From contig CAWIMG010000021.1 of NCBI GenBank assembly GCA_963837105.1, positions 49,610 through 113,609 of the forward strand: a stretch of DNA of 64,000 nt. Reading direction: 5' to 3'. Under the pieces are notes generated by a model, which had not been told where the DNA came from, did no database searches, and saw only the letters and a list, made by a program, of their open reading frames with translations. The translations under genes and the position numbers were made by a program. Positions 34,794 through 43,941 of this stretch are shown piece after piece (positions within the stretch are counted from its first letter, which is position 1; the number at the start of each line of letters is the position of its first letter). This DNA is from UBA9676 sp963837105 (GTDB lineage Bacteria; Actinomycetota; Actinomycetes; Streptosporangiales; Streptosporangiaceae).

Positions 34794-36143
34794 TCACGCC
34801 TGGCGTGGCGCACCTCGGCGCGAGAGGACATCGATGGTCACCGCCGCGAGCAGCACCGCGGCAACCACGACGTCAATCCACCAGCTCGACACGCCAAGCA
34901 GGTAGAGGCCGTTGTAGATGGCACCGATGACGAGGCCGCCCAGTACGCCGTGGATGGTCTTGCCCCGGCCGCCGAAGAGGCTGGTGCCACCGATGACGGC
35001 CGCGGCCACCGCCAGCAGCACGTAGCTGTTGGCGGTCTTGATGATGTTGGTGGTCAGCGAGACCTGCCACGAGGCGAACAGCACGCCGGCGATCCCAGCG
35101 GTCAGGGCGGCGAGGACGAAGCCCCAGGTTCGGACGGCGGGCAGGCTGACCCCGGCCCGCCGCGCCGCCTCGGGGTTGCCGCCGATCGCGTACACGTACC
35201 GGCCGAAGCGGGTCCGCTGCAGCAGCAGTGTCCACGCGGCGAGCACGACGAGGACGATCGGAATAATGTAGGGAACCCCTTCGATCGTCCCGAAGTGGGC
35301 CCGGTTGACGTTGCAAATGGCGACGACCGCGATTCCCGCCACGGCCATGAGGACGATCTTCATCGCGGTGAGGCTACGCGGCGGAGCCTCCAGGCCGTGG
35401 CGGCGCTTGCGGGCGTCCCGCAGCCAGAGCCCCGTGCCAGCGGCTCCGACCAGTACGGCCAGCAGGATCCAGCCGACCACCGGTTCGAACCGCCCCCAGA
35501 AGATGTTGTAGAGGACGACCTCGTTGGGGAACTGGGAGTTGCCGATGCTGACGAGCCCCGGGCCGAGGAGGATGATCGCTACCCCCTCCAGGATCAGCAG
35601 CCCGCCGAGTGTGACTATGAACGACGGCATCCTCAGCCGGGCCACGAGCGATCCCTGGATGGCACCAACCACAGAGCAAGCGAGCAACGCCACTATGATC
35701 GCCACCCACCACGGCCAATTGAGGCCGGTCGGCTGGACAAGCTCGGCGACCACGACGCTGCCAAAAGCCATGACCAGGCCGACGGAGAGGTCGATCTCCC
35801 CGAGGAGCAGGGCGAAGATCTCAGCCATCGCCAGCACCATGTACACGGTGCTCTGCTCGAGCAGGTTGACCAGGTTCAGCGGCGACAGGAACGTCGGGTC
35901 GGCGACCTGGAAGCTGACGGCGACCACCACGATGGCCAGCACCACGGGCAGGACACCGCTGTCGCCCCTGCGGACCCGGAGCCCCCAGGCCCGCAGGTAC
36001 TGGCCCAGCGACTGGGCGACGAGCTCGGGCGGGACTTCGGCCGCGGCGGCCTCAGGGGCGGCGGTGAGGTCGGCCCCCATCGCGGCGTCGGCCGCCCCGG
36101 CCGGGGTCTCGCCGGGGTCCGCGGTCACGGGGATGTCAGACAC
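34794..36143 (-). CDS. Sugar ABC transporter permease (second of twin pair)
   Basis: The 449-residue protein is a monosaccharide-type (ribose/xylose class) permease with about ten helices. Typical segments are LLLGEIDLSVGLVMAFGS and LVARLRMPSFIVTLGGLLIL in the middle, then GRYVYAIGGNPEAARRAGVS, VIGGTSLFGGRGKTIHGVLG and a C-terminal helix. It overlaps the upstream permease by 8 nt. Its N-terminal 40 residues and their DNA closely resemble those of the upstream permease, pointing to a tandem duplication. It probably forms a heterodimer channel with that paralogue. Substrate unknown. Confidence 0.92.
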   Translation of the reverse strand: MSDIPVTADPGETPAGAADAAMGADLTAAPEAAAAEVPPELVAQSLGQYLRAWGLRVRRGDSGVLPVVLAIVVVAVSFQVADPTFLSPLNLVNLLEQSTVYMVLAMAEIFALLLGEIDLSVGLVMAFGSVVVAELVQPTGLNWPWWVAIIVALLACSVVGAIQGSLVARLRMPSFIVTLGGLLILEGVAIILLGPGLVSIGNSQFPNEVVLYNIFWGRFEPVVGWILLAVLVGAAGTGLWLRDARKRRHGLEAPPRSLTAMKIVLMAVAGIAVVAICNVNRAHFGTIEGVPYIIPIVLVVLAAWTLLLQRTRFGRYVYAIGGNPEAARRAGVSLPAVRTWGFVLAALTAGIAGVLFASWQVSLTTNIIKTANSYVLLAVAAAVIGGTSLFGGRGKTIHGVLGGLVIGAIYNGLYLLGVSSWWIDVVVAAVLLAAVTIDVLSRRGAPRQA

Positions 36144-37515
36144 GGGTCACGCTCCCGGTCCCGCGCCGTGACAGCACGTCAACCAGCACTGCGACGATGA
36201 GCACGACGCCCGGCACGATGTATTGCAGCGGTGTGGCCAATTGACCCAAGCTGAGAAGGGATACGCCGTAGGCGATGGCGCCGATGAGGAGGCCGCCGAG
36301 AACACCGTGGATTGCCTTACCCCGGCCGCCGAAGAGGCTGACCCCGCCGATGACGGCGGCGGCCACCGAGTACAGGACGAGCTGACCGGGGTCTGCCGTA
36401 TTGGTGCTGTACTGACCGAAGAAAAAGGAACCGAGCAGTATGCCCCCGAGGGCGGCGGTCGCCGAGCACAACGCGAAGGCCCAGGTGCGGATGGCGGCGA
36501 GGCTGACGCCGGCGCGGCGGGCCGCTTCGGGGTTGCCACCGATGGCGTAGACGTAGCGGCCGAAGCGGGTCCGCTGGAGCAGGAGCGTCAAGGCGCCAAG
36601 GACGACGAGGACGATCGGGATGACCCACGGAACTCCCCGCACCGAAACGAGGGCGGTTCCGCGGTTGATAGTGCAGATCAGCACCACAGCTGCCCCGACC
36701 AGCGCCACCAGGACGATTCTGATAGCTGTCAGGCTGGCCGGGGGAGCTGCCAGACCTTGGCGTCGCCTGGCGGCCGCACGTAGCCAGAGGGCCGTGCCGA
36801 CGGCCCCGACCAGCACGGCCAGGGCTACCCAGGCGGCAATGGGGGCGATCAGCCCCTGGACCAGGTCATAGATGACCGCCTGGTTGGGCGCCGAAGAGCT
36901 GACGCCCACGGTGCCGTTGGCCCCGCCGAGGACGATGACGAGGATTCCCGAGAAGAGCAGGAACATGCCCAGGCTCACGACGAAGGATGGGATCCTGAGC
37001 CGGGCAGTGAGCGTCCCGGTGAAGGCGCCGATCAGTCCGCAGATAGCGAGCGCGGCGAGTATCGCTGCCCACCACGGCCAGGCCGGACCGGGCTGCTGGA
37101 CCAGCTTGAAAGCGATCACCCCGCCGAAAAGCGCGACCGCGCCGACCGAGAGGTCGATCTCTCCGAGGAGCAGGACGACTGTCTCAGCCATCGCCAGCAC
37201 CATGTACACGGTGCTCAGCCCGAAGATATAGACCAGGTTGCTCGGCCGCAGGAAGGCGTGCTCGGGGGTAATGATCTCGAAGATGACGGCGACCACCACC
37301 ATGCCCAGCACCACGGGCAGGATACCGCTGTCGCCACTGCGGATCCGGAGCCACCAGGCCCGGAGGAACTGGCCCAGCGACTGGGCGACGAGCTCGGGCG
37401 GGACTTCGGCTGCGGCAGCCTCAGGGGCGGCGGTAAGGTCGGCCACCATCGCGGCGTCCCCTGTCCCGGCCGGGGTCCCGCCGGGGTCCGCGGTCACTGG
37501 GATTTCCCGATCCAT
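36136..37515 (-). CDS. Sugar ABC transporter permease (first of twin pair)
   Basis: The 459-residue permease has the same architecture as the gene after it: LLLGEIDLSVGAVALFGGVI, LTARLRIPSFVVSLGMFLLF, RYVYAIGGNPEAARRAGVSL and VIGGVSLFGGRGKAIHGVLG. The cytoplasmic N-terminus (PELVAQSLGQFLRAWWLRI) is nearly the same as in its neighbour, while loops differ more. It starts 9 nt after the ATPase gene ends. Two non-identical permeases are less usual in this transporter class, which normally has one homodimeric permease. Confidence 0.92.
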   Translation of the reverse strand: MDREIPVTADPGGTPAGTGDAAMVADLTAAPEAAAAEVPPELVAQSLGQFLRAWWLRIRSGDSGILPVVLGMVVVAVIFEIITPEHAFLRPSNLVYIFGLSTVYMVLAMAETVVLLLGEIDLSVGAVALFGGVIAFKLVQQPGPAWPWWAAILAALAICGLIGAFTGTLTARLRIPSFVVSLGMFLLFSGILVIVLGGANGTVGVSSSAPNQAVIYDLVQGLIAPIAAWVALAVLVGAVGTALWLRAAARRRQGLAAPPASLTAIRIVLVALVGAAVVLICTINRGTALVSVRGVPWVIPIVLVVLGALTLLLQRTRFGRYVYAIGGNPEAARRAGVSLAAIRTWAFALCSATAALGGILLGSFFFGQYSTNTADPGQLVLYSVAAAVIGGVSLFGGRGKAIHGVLGGLLIGAIAYGVSLLSLGQLATPLQYIVPGVVLIVAVLVDVLSRRGTGSVTRV

Positions 37516-37524
37516 GCCATGGGC

Positions 37525-38352
37525 TCAGCCTTCGTCACCGGCGGATCCGGCAGGCTCGGACGGCCGCCCGCTGGAGCTACCCGTCGTCATGTACTCCACC
37601 ACGCTCTGCCGGTCGAAGTCCGCAGCCGGCCCCTCGGCCACCATCCGCCCCAGGTGCAGCACCGCGATCCGGTCCGCGACCTCGAAGACGTCGTTCAGGT
37701 TGTGCGAGATCACCATCACGGCCAGCCCGTGGTCCCGGAGCCGTTCGATCAGGTCCAGCACCATCCGGGTCTGCACCACCCCGAGAGCGGCGGTGGGCTC
37801 GTCCAGCAGCACCACCTTGGAGTTCCACATCACCGCCTTGGCCACCGCCACCGCCTGCCGCTGACCTCCCGAGAGCGAGGCCACTGGCTGCCGGACCGAG
37901 CGCACCGTGGTCACCCGCAGGGTGCTCATGGTCTCGCCCGCCTGCCGCTCCATCGAGTCCTCGTCGAGCAGGCCGCGGCGCAGGCGCTCCCGGCCGAGGA
38001 ACATGTTCTGGACGATGTCCAGGTTGTCGGCCAGCGCCAAATCCTGGTAGACGGTCTCGATCCCCAGCGTGGCGGCGTCCCGGGCGCTCCGAATGTGTAC
38101 CGGTCGCCCCTCGAAGTAGATCTGGCCATGGTCCGGCTGGTGCACTCCGGCGATGCAGCGGGTGAGCACCGACTTCCCGGCACCGTTGTCCCCGCAGAGG
38201 CCGGTCACATGGCCCGCGGGCAGGTCCAGGTCCACCCCGTAGAGCGCCTGTACCGGCCCGAAGTGCTTGTCGATGCCCCGCACCTTCAGCAGGGGTTCCG
38301 CCCCGTCCCCGCCGCTGCTCGCGCCGTCCGGGGCCTCGTTCATCTCAGTCAT
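37525..38352 (-). CDS. Sugar ABC transporter ATP-binding protein (single domain)
   Basis: The 275-residue ATPase has Walker A GDNGAGKSVLTRCIAG (about 42-57), the Q-loop region ETVYQDLALADNLDI, the signature LSGGQRQAVAVAKAV, Walker B KVVLLDEPTAALGVVQT and the H-loop VMVISHNLNDV. Only one nucleotide-binding domain is present, about half the length of RbsA/XylG-type ATPases, so it must dimerise. It lies between the binding-protein gene and the permeases, with a strong hairpin (38486-38531) upstream. Confidence 0.93.
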   Translation of the reverse strand: MTEMNEAPDGASSGGDGAEPLLKVRGIDKHFGPVQALYGVDLDLPAGHVTGLCGDNGAGKSVLTRCIAGVHQPDHGQIYFEGRPVHIRSARDAATLGIETVYQDLALADNLDIVQNMFLGRERLRRGLLDEDSMERQAGETMSTLRVTTVRSVRQPVASLSGGQRQAVAVAKAVMWNSKVVLLDEPTAALGVVQTRMVLDLIERLRDHGLAVMVISHNLNDVFEVADRIAVLHLGRMVAEGPAADFDRQSVVEYMTTGSSSGRPSEPAGSAGDEG

Positions 38353-38485
38353 CTTGAAGATCCGTCAGTAGCCTTGCCTAGGTCGGGCTCCCGCCGCTCC
38401 GGTATATCGGCTTCGCAGAGCATAGCCGCACGCTTCCCCCTCCGCCCATCCCCGCCAGTCCGGGCCGGCACGACCACTTCGCCAC

Positions 38486-38531
38486 GCCGGGTTGGCGGAC
38501 CCGCCCTGCTTGGCGGGTCCGCCAACCCGGC
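38486..38531. terminator. 20-bp perfect hairpin between binding-protein and ATPase genes
   Basis: Arms at 38486-38505 and 38512-38531 are perfectly complementary (20 bp, 6-nt loop CTGCTT), starting 15 nt downstream of the binding-protein stop codon. There is no T-tract. In an operon this position suits a leaky terminator or an mRNA 3'-end stabiliser that keeps the binding protein in excess over the membrane parts. Confidence 0.75.
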
Positions 38532-38545
38532 TGGGGGTCAGATGA

Positions 38546-39850
38546 TCAATGGATGCCAGCTGCGGCGCACGCGCTCGCACTCGCGATTGTGCAGATGGCC
38601 GTGGCGCTGTCGAAGCCGTCAGCGACCACTGTCGACTCCATGTTGGCCTTGGTCACCCACACCGGGGTCAGCAGGACCGCCGGCTCGCTGACGCTCGGGT
38701 TGGCCGGGTCGGTGGTCTTCCCGTTCAGCAGAGCCGCAGGCGGCGTGCCGCCGGCCAGCAGGATCGTGCCCAGGGCCACGGCGGCCTGGGCCTCCTTGTA
38801 GATTGCCTTGTACACGGAGCCGCACTGGTAGCCCGTGAGGATCCAGGCCATGCCCTGGGCCGTGGCGTCCTGCCCGGTGGTCGGCACCGAGTAGGGCTTG
38901 ACTCCGGCCCCCTTGAGGACAGTGATCACCGAGTTGGCGAGCCCGTCATTGGCCTCGATGGTGGCGTTGATCTCCTTGTGAGCGGTGAACGCCTGCTGGA
39001 AGATCGTGCCGCCCTTGGTGTTGTCCCAGCCAGGGGCGAAGTTCTCGGCAACCAGCTTGTAGCCGAGGCTGTTGGTCGCGCCGGCTGCGACTGTCTTGGC
39101 CGCCTGGCCCCAGACCACCTTGTTGTAACCCTCGGCAAAGGAGATGGCGTTGGGGTCGGTGTCCTGGCCGCCGTTGAGGACGTAGACCTGAGGCTTGGAG
39201 ATCTTCCAGGCTGAAACGCAGGTCTTGAAGCCCTGGCCGATCAGTTCACCCACGTGCTCGTTGTCGAAGCTGACGTAGTAGGTCTTCTTGCCCGCGAAGA
39301 TGGCCCGGTCGTAGGCGATCAGGGTGACGCCCTTGGATGCGGCAAGCTGCGCGATCGCCTGGCCAGTCGGGCCATCGAGCGGGTCCACGATGAGGACCTT
39401 GGCGCCCAGGTTGATGTCGGCGGTGGCATCGTTCAGCTGGGTCTGGTCGCTGCCCTGCGCGTTGTCGATCCGGTACTGCTGCTGGGTATACCCGGCGTCG
39501 GCAAAGGCAGCGTTCAGATAAGGCTCGTCAAATTGAACGTACCGCGTTGACGACGTGGTGTCGGGCAGGATCACCCCCACCTGCAGGCTGGTGGCTCCCT
39601 TGGTCGCGAACTGGGTCAGCGGCTTGAACGCGGCCATCGTCGGCCCGATTTTAACGGTAAAGGAATTGATGCTGACCTTCGGAATCGTGTTCGAGCCACT
39701 TGGCGCCGACGACGAGGACGACGATGAGCAGCCCGCAGCTATCAGGCTGGCAACCACCGCCAAACCCACCCATCCCACCCGGTGGGAGCGCCAAAACGTT
39801 CCGCCGCCGCGCGGACGGAAGTGCCGGCCTCCCTCACTTCTGTTGCCCAT
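38546..39850 (-). CDS. Sugar ABC transporter substrate-binding lipoprotein
   Basis: The 434-residue protein has a signal peptide with lipobox LIAAGC followed by a run of seven serines (about 40-50), then a periplasmic-binding-protein type 1 (ribose/xylose class) fold: SLQVGVILPDTTSSTRYVQF, DINLGAKVLIVDPLDGPTG, GVTLIAYDRAI, then YYVSFDNEHVGELIGQGF and IEANDGLANSVITVLKGAG. These fit xylose-type (XylF-like) proteins. It is the first gene of the transporter and is followed by the 20-bp hairpin. The promoter should lie in 39851-40076, where I see no clear consensus. Confidence 0.93.
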   Translation of the reverse strand: MGNRSEGGRHFRPRGGGTFWRSHRVGWVGLAVVASLIAAGCSSSSSSSAPSGSNTIPKVSINSFTVKIGPTMAAFKPLTQFATKGATSLQVGVILPDTTSSTRYVQFDEPYLNAAFADAGYTQQQYRIDNAQGSDQTQLNDATADINLGAKVLIVDPLDGPTGQAIAQLAASKGVTLIAYDRAIFAGKKTYYVSFDNEHVGELIGQGFKTCVSAWKISKPQVYVLNGGQDTDPNAISFAEGYNKVVWGQAAKTVAAGATNSLGYKLVAENFAPGWDNTKGGTIFQQAFTAHKEINATIEANDGLANSVITVLKGAGVKPYSVPTTGQDATAQGMAWILTGYQCGSVYKAIYKEAQAAVALGTILLAGGTPPAALLNGKTTDPANPSVSEPAVLLTPVWVTKANMESTVVADGFDSATAICTIASASACAAAGIH

Positions 39851-40076
39851 CCCCTATACCTCTTTCGCCCGAAAGCACCCGAATAAGCCGAAGGGGACGC
39901 CGTAAAGCACGTCTGTCCCTGGAGTAACTAGGCAACATCGTCCAGGCATGGGGACGAAGGCGCAAGGGTGACGGCCTAACGTTCCGATAACCAGAGGTGG
40001 ACCGCCCCGGTGCTGCTCGCGGCTGTCACGTGAACTCGCTGGCTCGCCGCGGCAGTGCCACCACCCGCTGACCATA

Positions 40077-40118
40077 GACAGCCTGCGGGCGCCTGCGGTC
40101 AGGCGCCCGCAGGCTGTC
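40077..40118. terminator. 19-bp hairpin overlapping the proA stop codon
   Basis: Arms 40077-40095 and 40100-40118 are perfectly complementary with a 4-nt loop. On the minus strand the 5' arm is made by the last codons of proA (Gly-Gln-Pro-Ala-Gly-Ala) and the TGA stop begins in the loop. No T-run follows. It looks like a terminator built into the coding end. Confidence 0.8.
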
Positions 40119-41346
40119 CCGGTGTGACCACGTACTGCCGCAGGCACAGGTCGAGGAAGGTCACCGGGCCGCGCGGGCCGGGCAGGTGGTCGACGTTGAT
40201 CCCGGTCTCCGGGATGCCGCGCAGCTTGAACCCGTCCAGCAGCCGGGTGCTGGCGTTCCAGAACGCACCGGTGCCGCCGTAAGCGGCCAGGAAGGCGCCG
40301 GCCGCTGCGGCGTCGGCGGTGACCACGCTGGCCGCCAGCCCGGAGGTCTGTTCGTTGGCGATCAGCGCAGCATGCTCCGGGCCGGCCACCGGGGCCACCG
40401 TCACGGTGGCCTCCCGCCCGTCATCGAGCGCCCACTCGTGGCCGAGCGGGTGGCTGTGCGGTGGCATCGACGGCGCCACGCCCCGGGCCGCCAGCGCTGC
40501 CTGAACGGCCGGCAGCAGGGCGTCCCAGGCGGCCTCGTGCACGAGCAGCAGGTTGAGGCGGTTGCACACACCGAGCCGGTCCAGGCTGGCGTCGATGACC
40601 TGCGCGGCCAGCGCCGGGTCGGCCGCCGCGTCCAGGTACAGGACCCCGCCACCGTCGGCGTGCGCGAGCGTGCGGACCCCGTGCCTGGCCGCCTCAGCGG
40701 CGAGTTCCCGGGTGGTGGCACCGCTGCCGCGCAGGATCACCAGCGGGATCAGCCCGGGCCGCCGGACCAGTTCGGTGGCCGCGGCCCGGTCGGCGGACCG
40801 GACCAGCTGCAGGGCCTGGGGGTCGAGCCCGGCGGCCGCCACCGCCGGGGCGATGACGTGGTCGAACAGGGCCACCGCGGAACGCAGCGCCGCTCCCCCG
40901 GTGCGGAGCACCCCGGCGTTGCGTGATTTGAGCAGCTGGGAGGCGACGTCCACGGTCACGTTCGGGCGAGCCTCGTAGTTGGCGCCGATCACGCCCACCG
41001 GGATCCGGCGCTCGGCCAGCCGCAGGCCACCGGGCAGATCGCGGACCGGCACGTCATCGGGCGGGAACGGCACCGCGGCCAGCAGCCCGACCTGCCCGGC
41101 CATGCCGGCGATCCTCGCCTCGTCCAGCCGGAGCCGGTCCAGCAGGCCGCTGCCGAGCCCGGCCCGGCGGCCAGCGGCGACGTCCGCGGCGTTGGCGTCG
41201 AGTACCTCGGGCATGGCCTGCCCCAGCAGCGCGGCCATGCCCCGCAACGCGTCGTCGATCATCCCGGCGGGGGCGGTTGCCAGCGAGGCGGCCCCGGCCC
41301 TGGCCGCCTCGCCGCAGGCGGTGACAGCGGCGCCTACCTCGGACAC
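40099..41346 (-). CDS. proA: Glutamate-5-semialdehyde dehydrogenase (gamma-glutamyl phosphate reductase)
   Basis: The 415-residue enzyme performs the second step of proline synthesis. I start at the GTG at 41346 because GGAGGAGAG precedes it; the open frame further upstream runs through the neighbouring gene. Family features are RRIPVGVIGANYEARPNVTVD, LRTGGAALRSA, ILRGSGATTREL and the catalytic Cys in RLGVCNRLNLLLVHE (about residue 258), then HEWALDDG and GINVDHLPGPRGPV. proB is not in the window. The gene ends in a terminator-like hairpin. Confidence 0.94.
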   Translation of the reverse strand: MSEVGAAVTACGEAARAGAASLATAPAGMIDDALRGMAALLGQAMPEVLDANAADVAAGRRAGLGSGLLDRLRLDEARIAGMAGQVGLLAAVPFPPDDVPVRDLPGGLRLAERRIPVGVIGANYEARPNVTVDVASQLLKSRNAGVLRTGGAALRSAVALFDHVIAPAVAAAGLDPQALQLVRSADRAAATELVRRPGLIPLVILRGSGATTRELAAEAARHGVRTLAHADGGGVLYLDAAADPALAAQVIDASLDRLGVCNRLNLLLVHEAAWDALLPAVQAALAARGVAPSMPPHSHPLGHEWALDDGREATVTVAPVAGPEHAALIANEQTSGLAASVVTADAAAAGAFLAAYGGTGAFWNASTRLLDGFKLRGIPETGINVDHLPGPRGPVTFLDLCLRQYVVTPGQPAGA

Positions 41347-41369
41347 TGGTCTCTCCTCCGGCGGGCCGG

Positions 41370-42227
41370 TCAGAACAGGATGGAGGCGAAGGTCGCCGTC
41401 TCGGTGAAGCCCACCCGCCGGTAGGCGGCGCGGGCCGGCTGGTTGAAATCGTTGACGTACAGCGACACGACCGGGGCGATCTCGCGCAGCGCGAACTCGG
41501 CCACCGCGGCCATGCCGGCCGTCGCCAGTCCCCGGCCGCGCAGATCCGGGCGCACCCACACGCCCTGGACCTGGCACGCCAGCGGGGTGACCGAGCCGAT
41601 CTCGGCCTTGAACACCACCTGCCCGTCCTCGATCCGGGCGAATGCGCGGCCAAGCCCGATCAGCTCTCGCACCCGGGCCCGGTAGCCGCTGCCGCCGTCC
41701 GGGCCGATCGGCGACACCCCCACCTCCTCGGTGAACATGGCCACCGACGCGGGGAACAAGATGCCGAGCTCGTCCGGCCGGACCCGCCGTACCAGCGGGT
41801 CCGGGGCGGCCTGGGGCGGCCCGGAGATGGCCATCACCGGCTGCGCGGCCCGGACCTCGCGGGGGCGGCCCCAGTACGGCTGCAGCAGCTCCCACATGCC
41901 CAGCGCACCCGGCGCCAGCCCGACGATCGATGAGCACCGGCGGCCGGGCAGCCGGGCCCGGCCGGCGAAGGCGGCGACGGAGGCGGGCGTGGGTGCCACC
42001 GGGACCAGGTTGGCCCCGGCATAGCAGACCGACGCGAGCCGCCCGCCGTCGGCATAGCCCCAGATCTGGCCACCCAGCCGGGCCGGATCCAGCCCGGCCT
42101 CCCGGACCCGGGAACTCACGAAAACGTTCACGACCGGGTCACGGTCACACAGCCGGACCACTTCGTCGCGATCGCGGTTGTCCAGCAGCCGCAGCGCCGA
42201 CGACCGCCACGCCCTGGTGCGCAGCAC
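41370..42227 (-). CDS. GNAT N-acetyltransferase with DUF4081 domain
   Basis: The protein has about 285 residues from a GTG at 42227, the first start that gives a conserved-looking N-terminus (LRTRAWRSSALRLLDNRDRD); the ribosome binding site is poorly placed, so the start is uncertain. The N-terminal DUF4081 half has FVSSRVREAGLDPARLGGQIWGY. The C-terminal acetyltransferase has the acetyl-CoA loop VWVRPDLRGRGLATAGM and SLYVNDFNQPARAAYRRVGF. A relative (Rv2867c) neighbours ispG in Mycobacterium, matching the context here, but with a hydrolase gene in between. Confidence 0.87.
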   Translation of the reverse strand: MLRTRAWRSSALRLLDNRDRDEVVRLCDRDPVVNVFVSSRVREAGLDPARLGGQIWGYADGGRLASVCYAGANLVPVAPTPASVAAFAGRARLPGRRCSSIVGLAPGALGMWELLQPYWGRPREVRAAQPVMAISGPPQAAPDPLVRRVRPDELGILFPASVAMFTEEVGVSPIGPDGGSGYRARVRELIGLGRAFARIEDGQVVFKAEIGSVTPLACQVQGVWVRPDLRGRGLATAGMAAVAEFALREIAPVVSLYVNDFNQPARAAYRRVGFTETATFASILF

Positions 42228-42342
42228 CCTTCCAGCGTAACGGCCACCGGCCAGGCCCGGGAGCGGGTATCTGGTGTCGCGGGCACAGCCGTTAGGCAGC
42301 CAGCCCGCCGGAGCGGGGAGCCGGGGGCCGCCGCTTCCCGCG

Positions 42343-43941
42343 TCAGCCGCCGGCCGCGGGGGCGGGAGTGGGCGCGCAGACGGCGTTGACCAGGCCGCGG
42401 CCCTGCGGCAGCGAGCCATCGGCCAGGTAGCGGTTGACGTAGCCGTTGACGCAGAGGTTCGGCGGCACGGCCAGCGACTGGCCGTGGTTGCCGCCGCCTT
42501 TCACCACCACCATCCGGGCGCTGGGCAACAGCCGGCGCGCGACCAGGGCACCGGCATAGGGGGTGGCCGCGTCCAGCGTGCCCTGGATCATCAGGATGCC
42601 GGGCAGCCCGGCCCCGCGGATGCGCAGCGGCTGGGCCGGCCCGTGCACCGGCCAGAACGCGCAGGCGGCGTTGAACCAGGCGTTGTCCCAGGCCTGGAAC
42701 GGGGCGGTGCGGTAGACCCGGCGGGTGTCGGCGTTCCACTTCGCCCAGCTGCGCGGCCAGTTGACGTCGCTGCACTCGACCGCGTTATAGACGGCGAACT
42801 CGTTCTCGCTCTGGACGCCGAACTGGCTGTATTCGGTCGTCAGCACGGTGCTGGAGTGGCCGTGCAGGTAGGTGGCCAGCGCCGCGGCCAGGCCAGGCCA
42901 CAAGGTGTTGCTGTAGCCGCCGGGCAGGAAGGTGTCGTCGAACTCGTCCGCGCCGATCATGGGCCCGGACGGGCCGGTGACCGGATGCGCGGCGAGCATC
43001 GTCCGGGCCCGGTACCAGGCCCGCTCGACCGCCTGCGGGGTGGCGCCCAGGTGATAGAACGCGTTGTGGGCCGCGATCCAGGAGAAGAACGCCAGCAGCC
43101 GGCCCTGGAAGGCGTAATCCTGGCTGATGTTGTCGGCGTACCAGGCGCCTCGCGGATCCACCGTGCTGTCCAGCACCATCCGGCGCAGCCGGTGCGGGAA
43201 CAGCGTCGCATACACCTGCCCCAGGTAGGTGCCGTAGGAGTAGCCGAAGTAGCTGATCTGCTGCACGCCGAGCGCGGCGCGGATGGAATCCATGTCCCGT
43301 GCCGCGTTGACCGTGGTCATGTAGGGCAGCAGCCAGCCGAACCGCTGCTGGCAGTCGGCGGCGTAGGCCCGGGCCCGGCCGATGAGCACCTGCTCGGCGG
43401 TGGCGCTGGCCGGGATGTAGTTGGGCCGCACCCCGGCGAAGAACGAGGGGTCGCAGTGCAGGGCGGGGACGCTGGAGCCGACGCCGCGCGGGTCGAACCC
43501 GATGATGTTGTAGTCCGCGGCCACGGACGGGCCGAGGCCCTGGGCGACCTGGGCGGCGAGCCCGAGCCCGCTGCCGCCCGGCCCGCCCGGGTTGACCAGC
43601 AGATCGCCCTGCTGCTGGGCGGCGGGTGCGGTGGCGCGCACCTCCGACAGCGCCAGGGTGATCTTCCGGCCGTTGGGGTGGGCATAGTCGAGCGGCACCT
43701 GCAGGCTGGCGCAGCGCAAGGTGACGCCCTGGCTGCCGCACTGATGCCAGCTCAGCTGGCTGGCGGTGGGCTGGCCCGCGGCCCCGGCCGTCTGGCCCGG
43801 GCTGGCCTGGCCCGCGGGCGGGGCCGAACTCTGGCTGCTGCAGCCGGCCAGTGCCACCACGAGCGTGGCCAGGACCGCGGTGGGCCAGGCGGCCATGCGT
43901 GCCCGGCGGGAGCGGTGGGATGAGGACATCGGCGCGGGCAT
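42343..43941 (-). CDS. Secreted alpha/beta hydrolase, tripeptidyl-aminopeptidase-like lipoprotein
   Basis: The 532-residue protein has a signal peptide with lipobox VALAGC, a Ser/Pro/Gly-rich linker, and an alpha/beta hydrolase fold. The oxyanion stretch LLVNPGGPGGSGLG and FDPRGVGSS precede the nucleophile elbow GYSYGTYLG (about residue 240). The acid is likely the Asp in MIQGTLDAATPYAGA and the base the His in VKGGGNHGQS. The C-terminal TAP-like domain is present. It resembles the proline-iminopeptidase/tripeptidyl aminopeptidase group (SlpD/TAP). The start overlaps the ispG stop by 1 nt, so it may be cotranscribed. Confidence 0.88.
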   Translation of the reverse strand: MPAPMSSSHRSRRARMAAWPTAVLATLVVALAGCSSQSSAPPAGQASPGQTAGAAGQPTASQLSWHQCGSQGVTLRCASLQVPLDYAHPNGRKITLALSEVRATAPAAQQQGDLLVNPGGPGGSGLGLAAQVAQGLGPSVAADYNIIGFDPRGVGSSVPALHCDPSFFAGVRPNYIPASATAEQVLIGRARAYAADCQQRFGWLLPYMTTVNAARDMDSIRAALGVQQISYFGYSYGTYLGQVYATLFPHRLRRMVLDSTVDPRGAWYADNISQDYAFQGRLLAFFSWIAAHNAFYHLGATPQAVERAWYRARTMLAAHPVTGPSGPMIGADEFDDTFLPGGYSNTLWPGLAAALATYLHGHSSTVLTTEYSQFGVQSENEFAVYNAVECSDVNWPRSWAKWNADTRRVYRTAPFQAWDNAWFNAACAFWPVHGPAQPLRIRGAGLPGILMIQGTLDAATPYAGALVARRLLPSARMVVVKGGGNHGQSLAVPPNLCVNGYVNRYLADGSLPQGRGLVNAVCAPTPAPAAGG

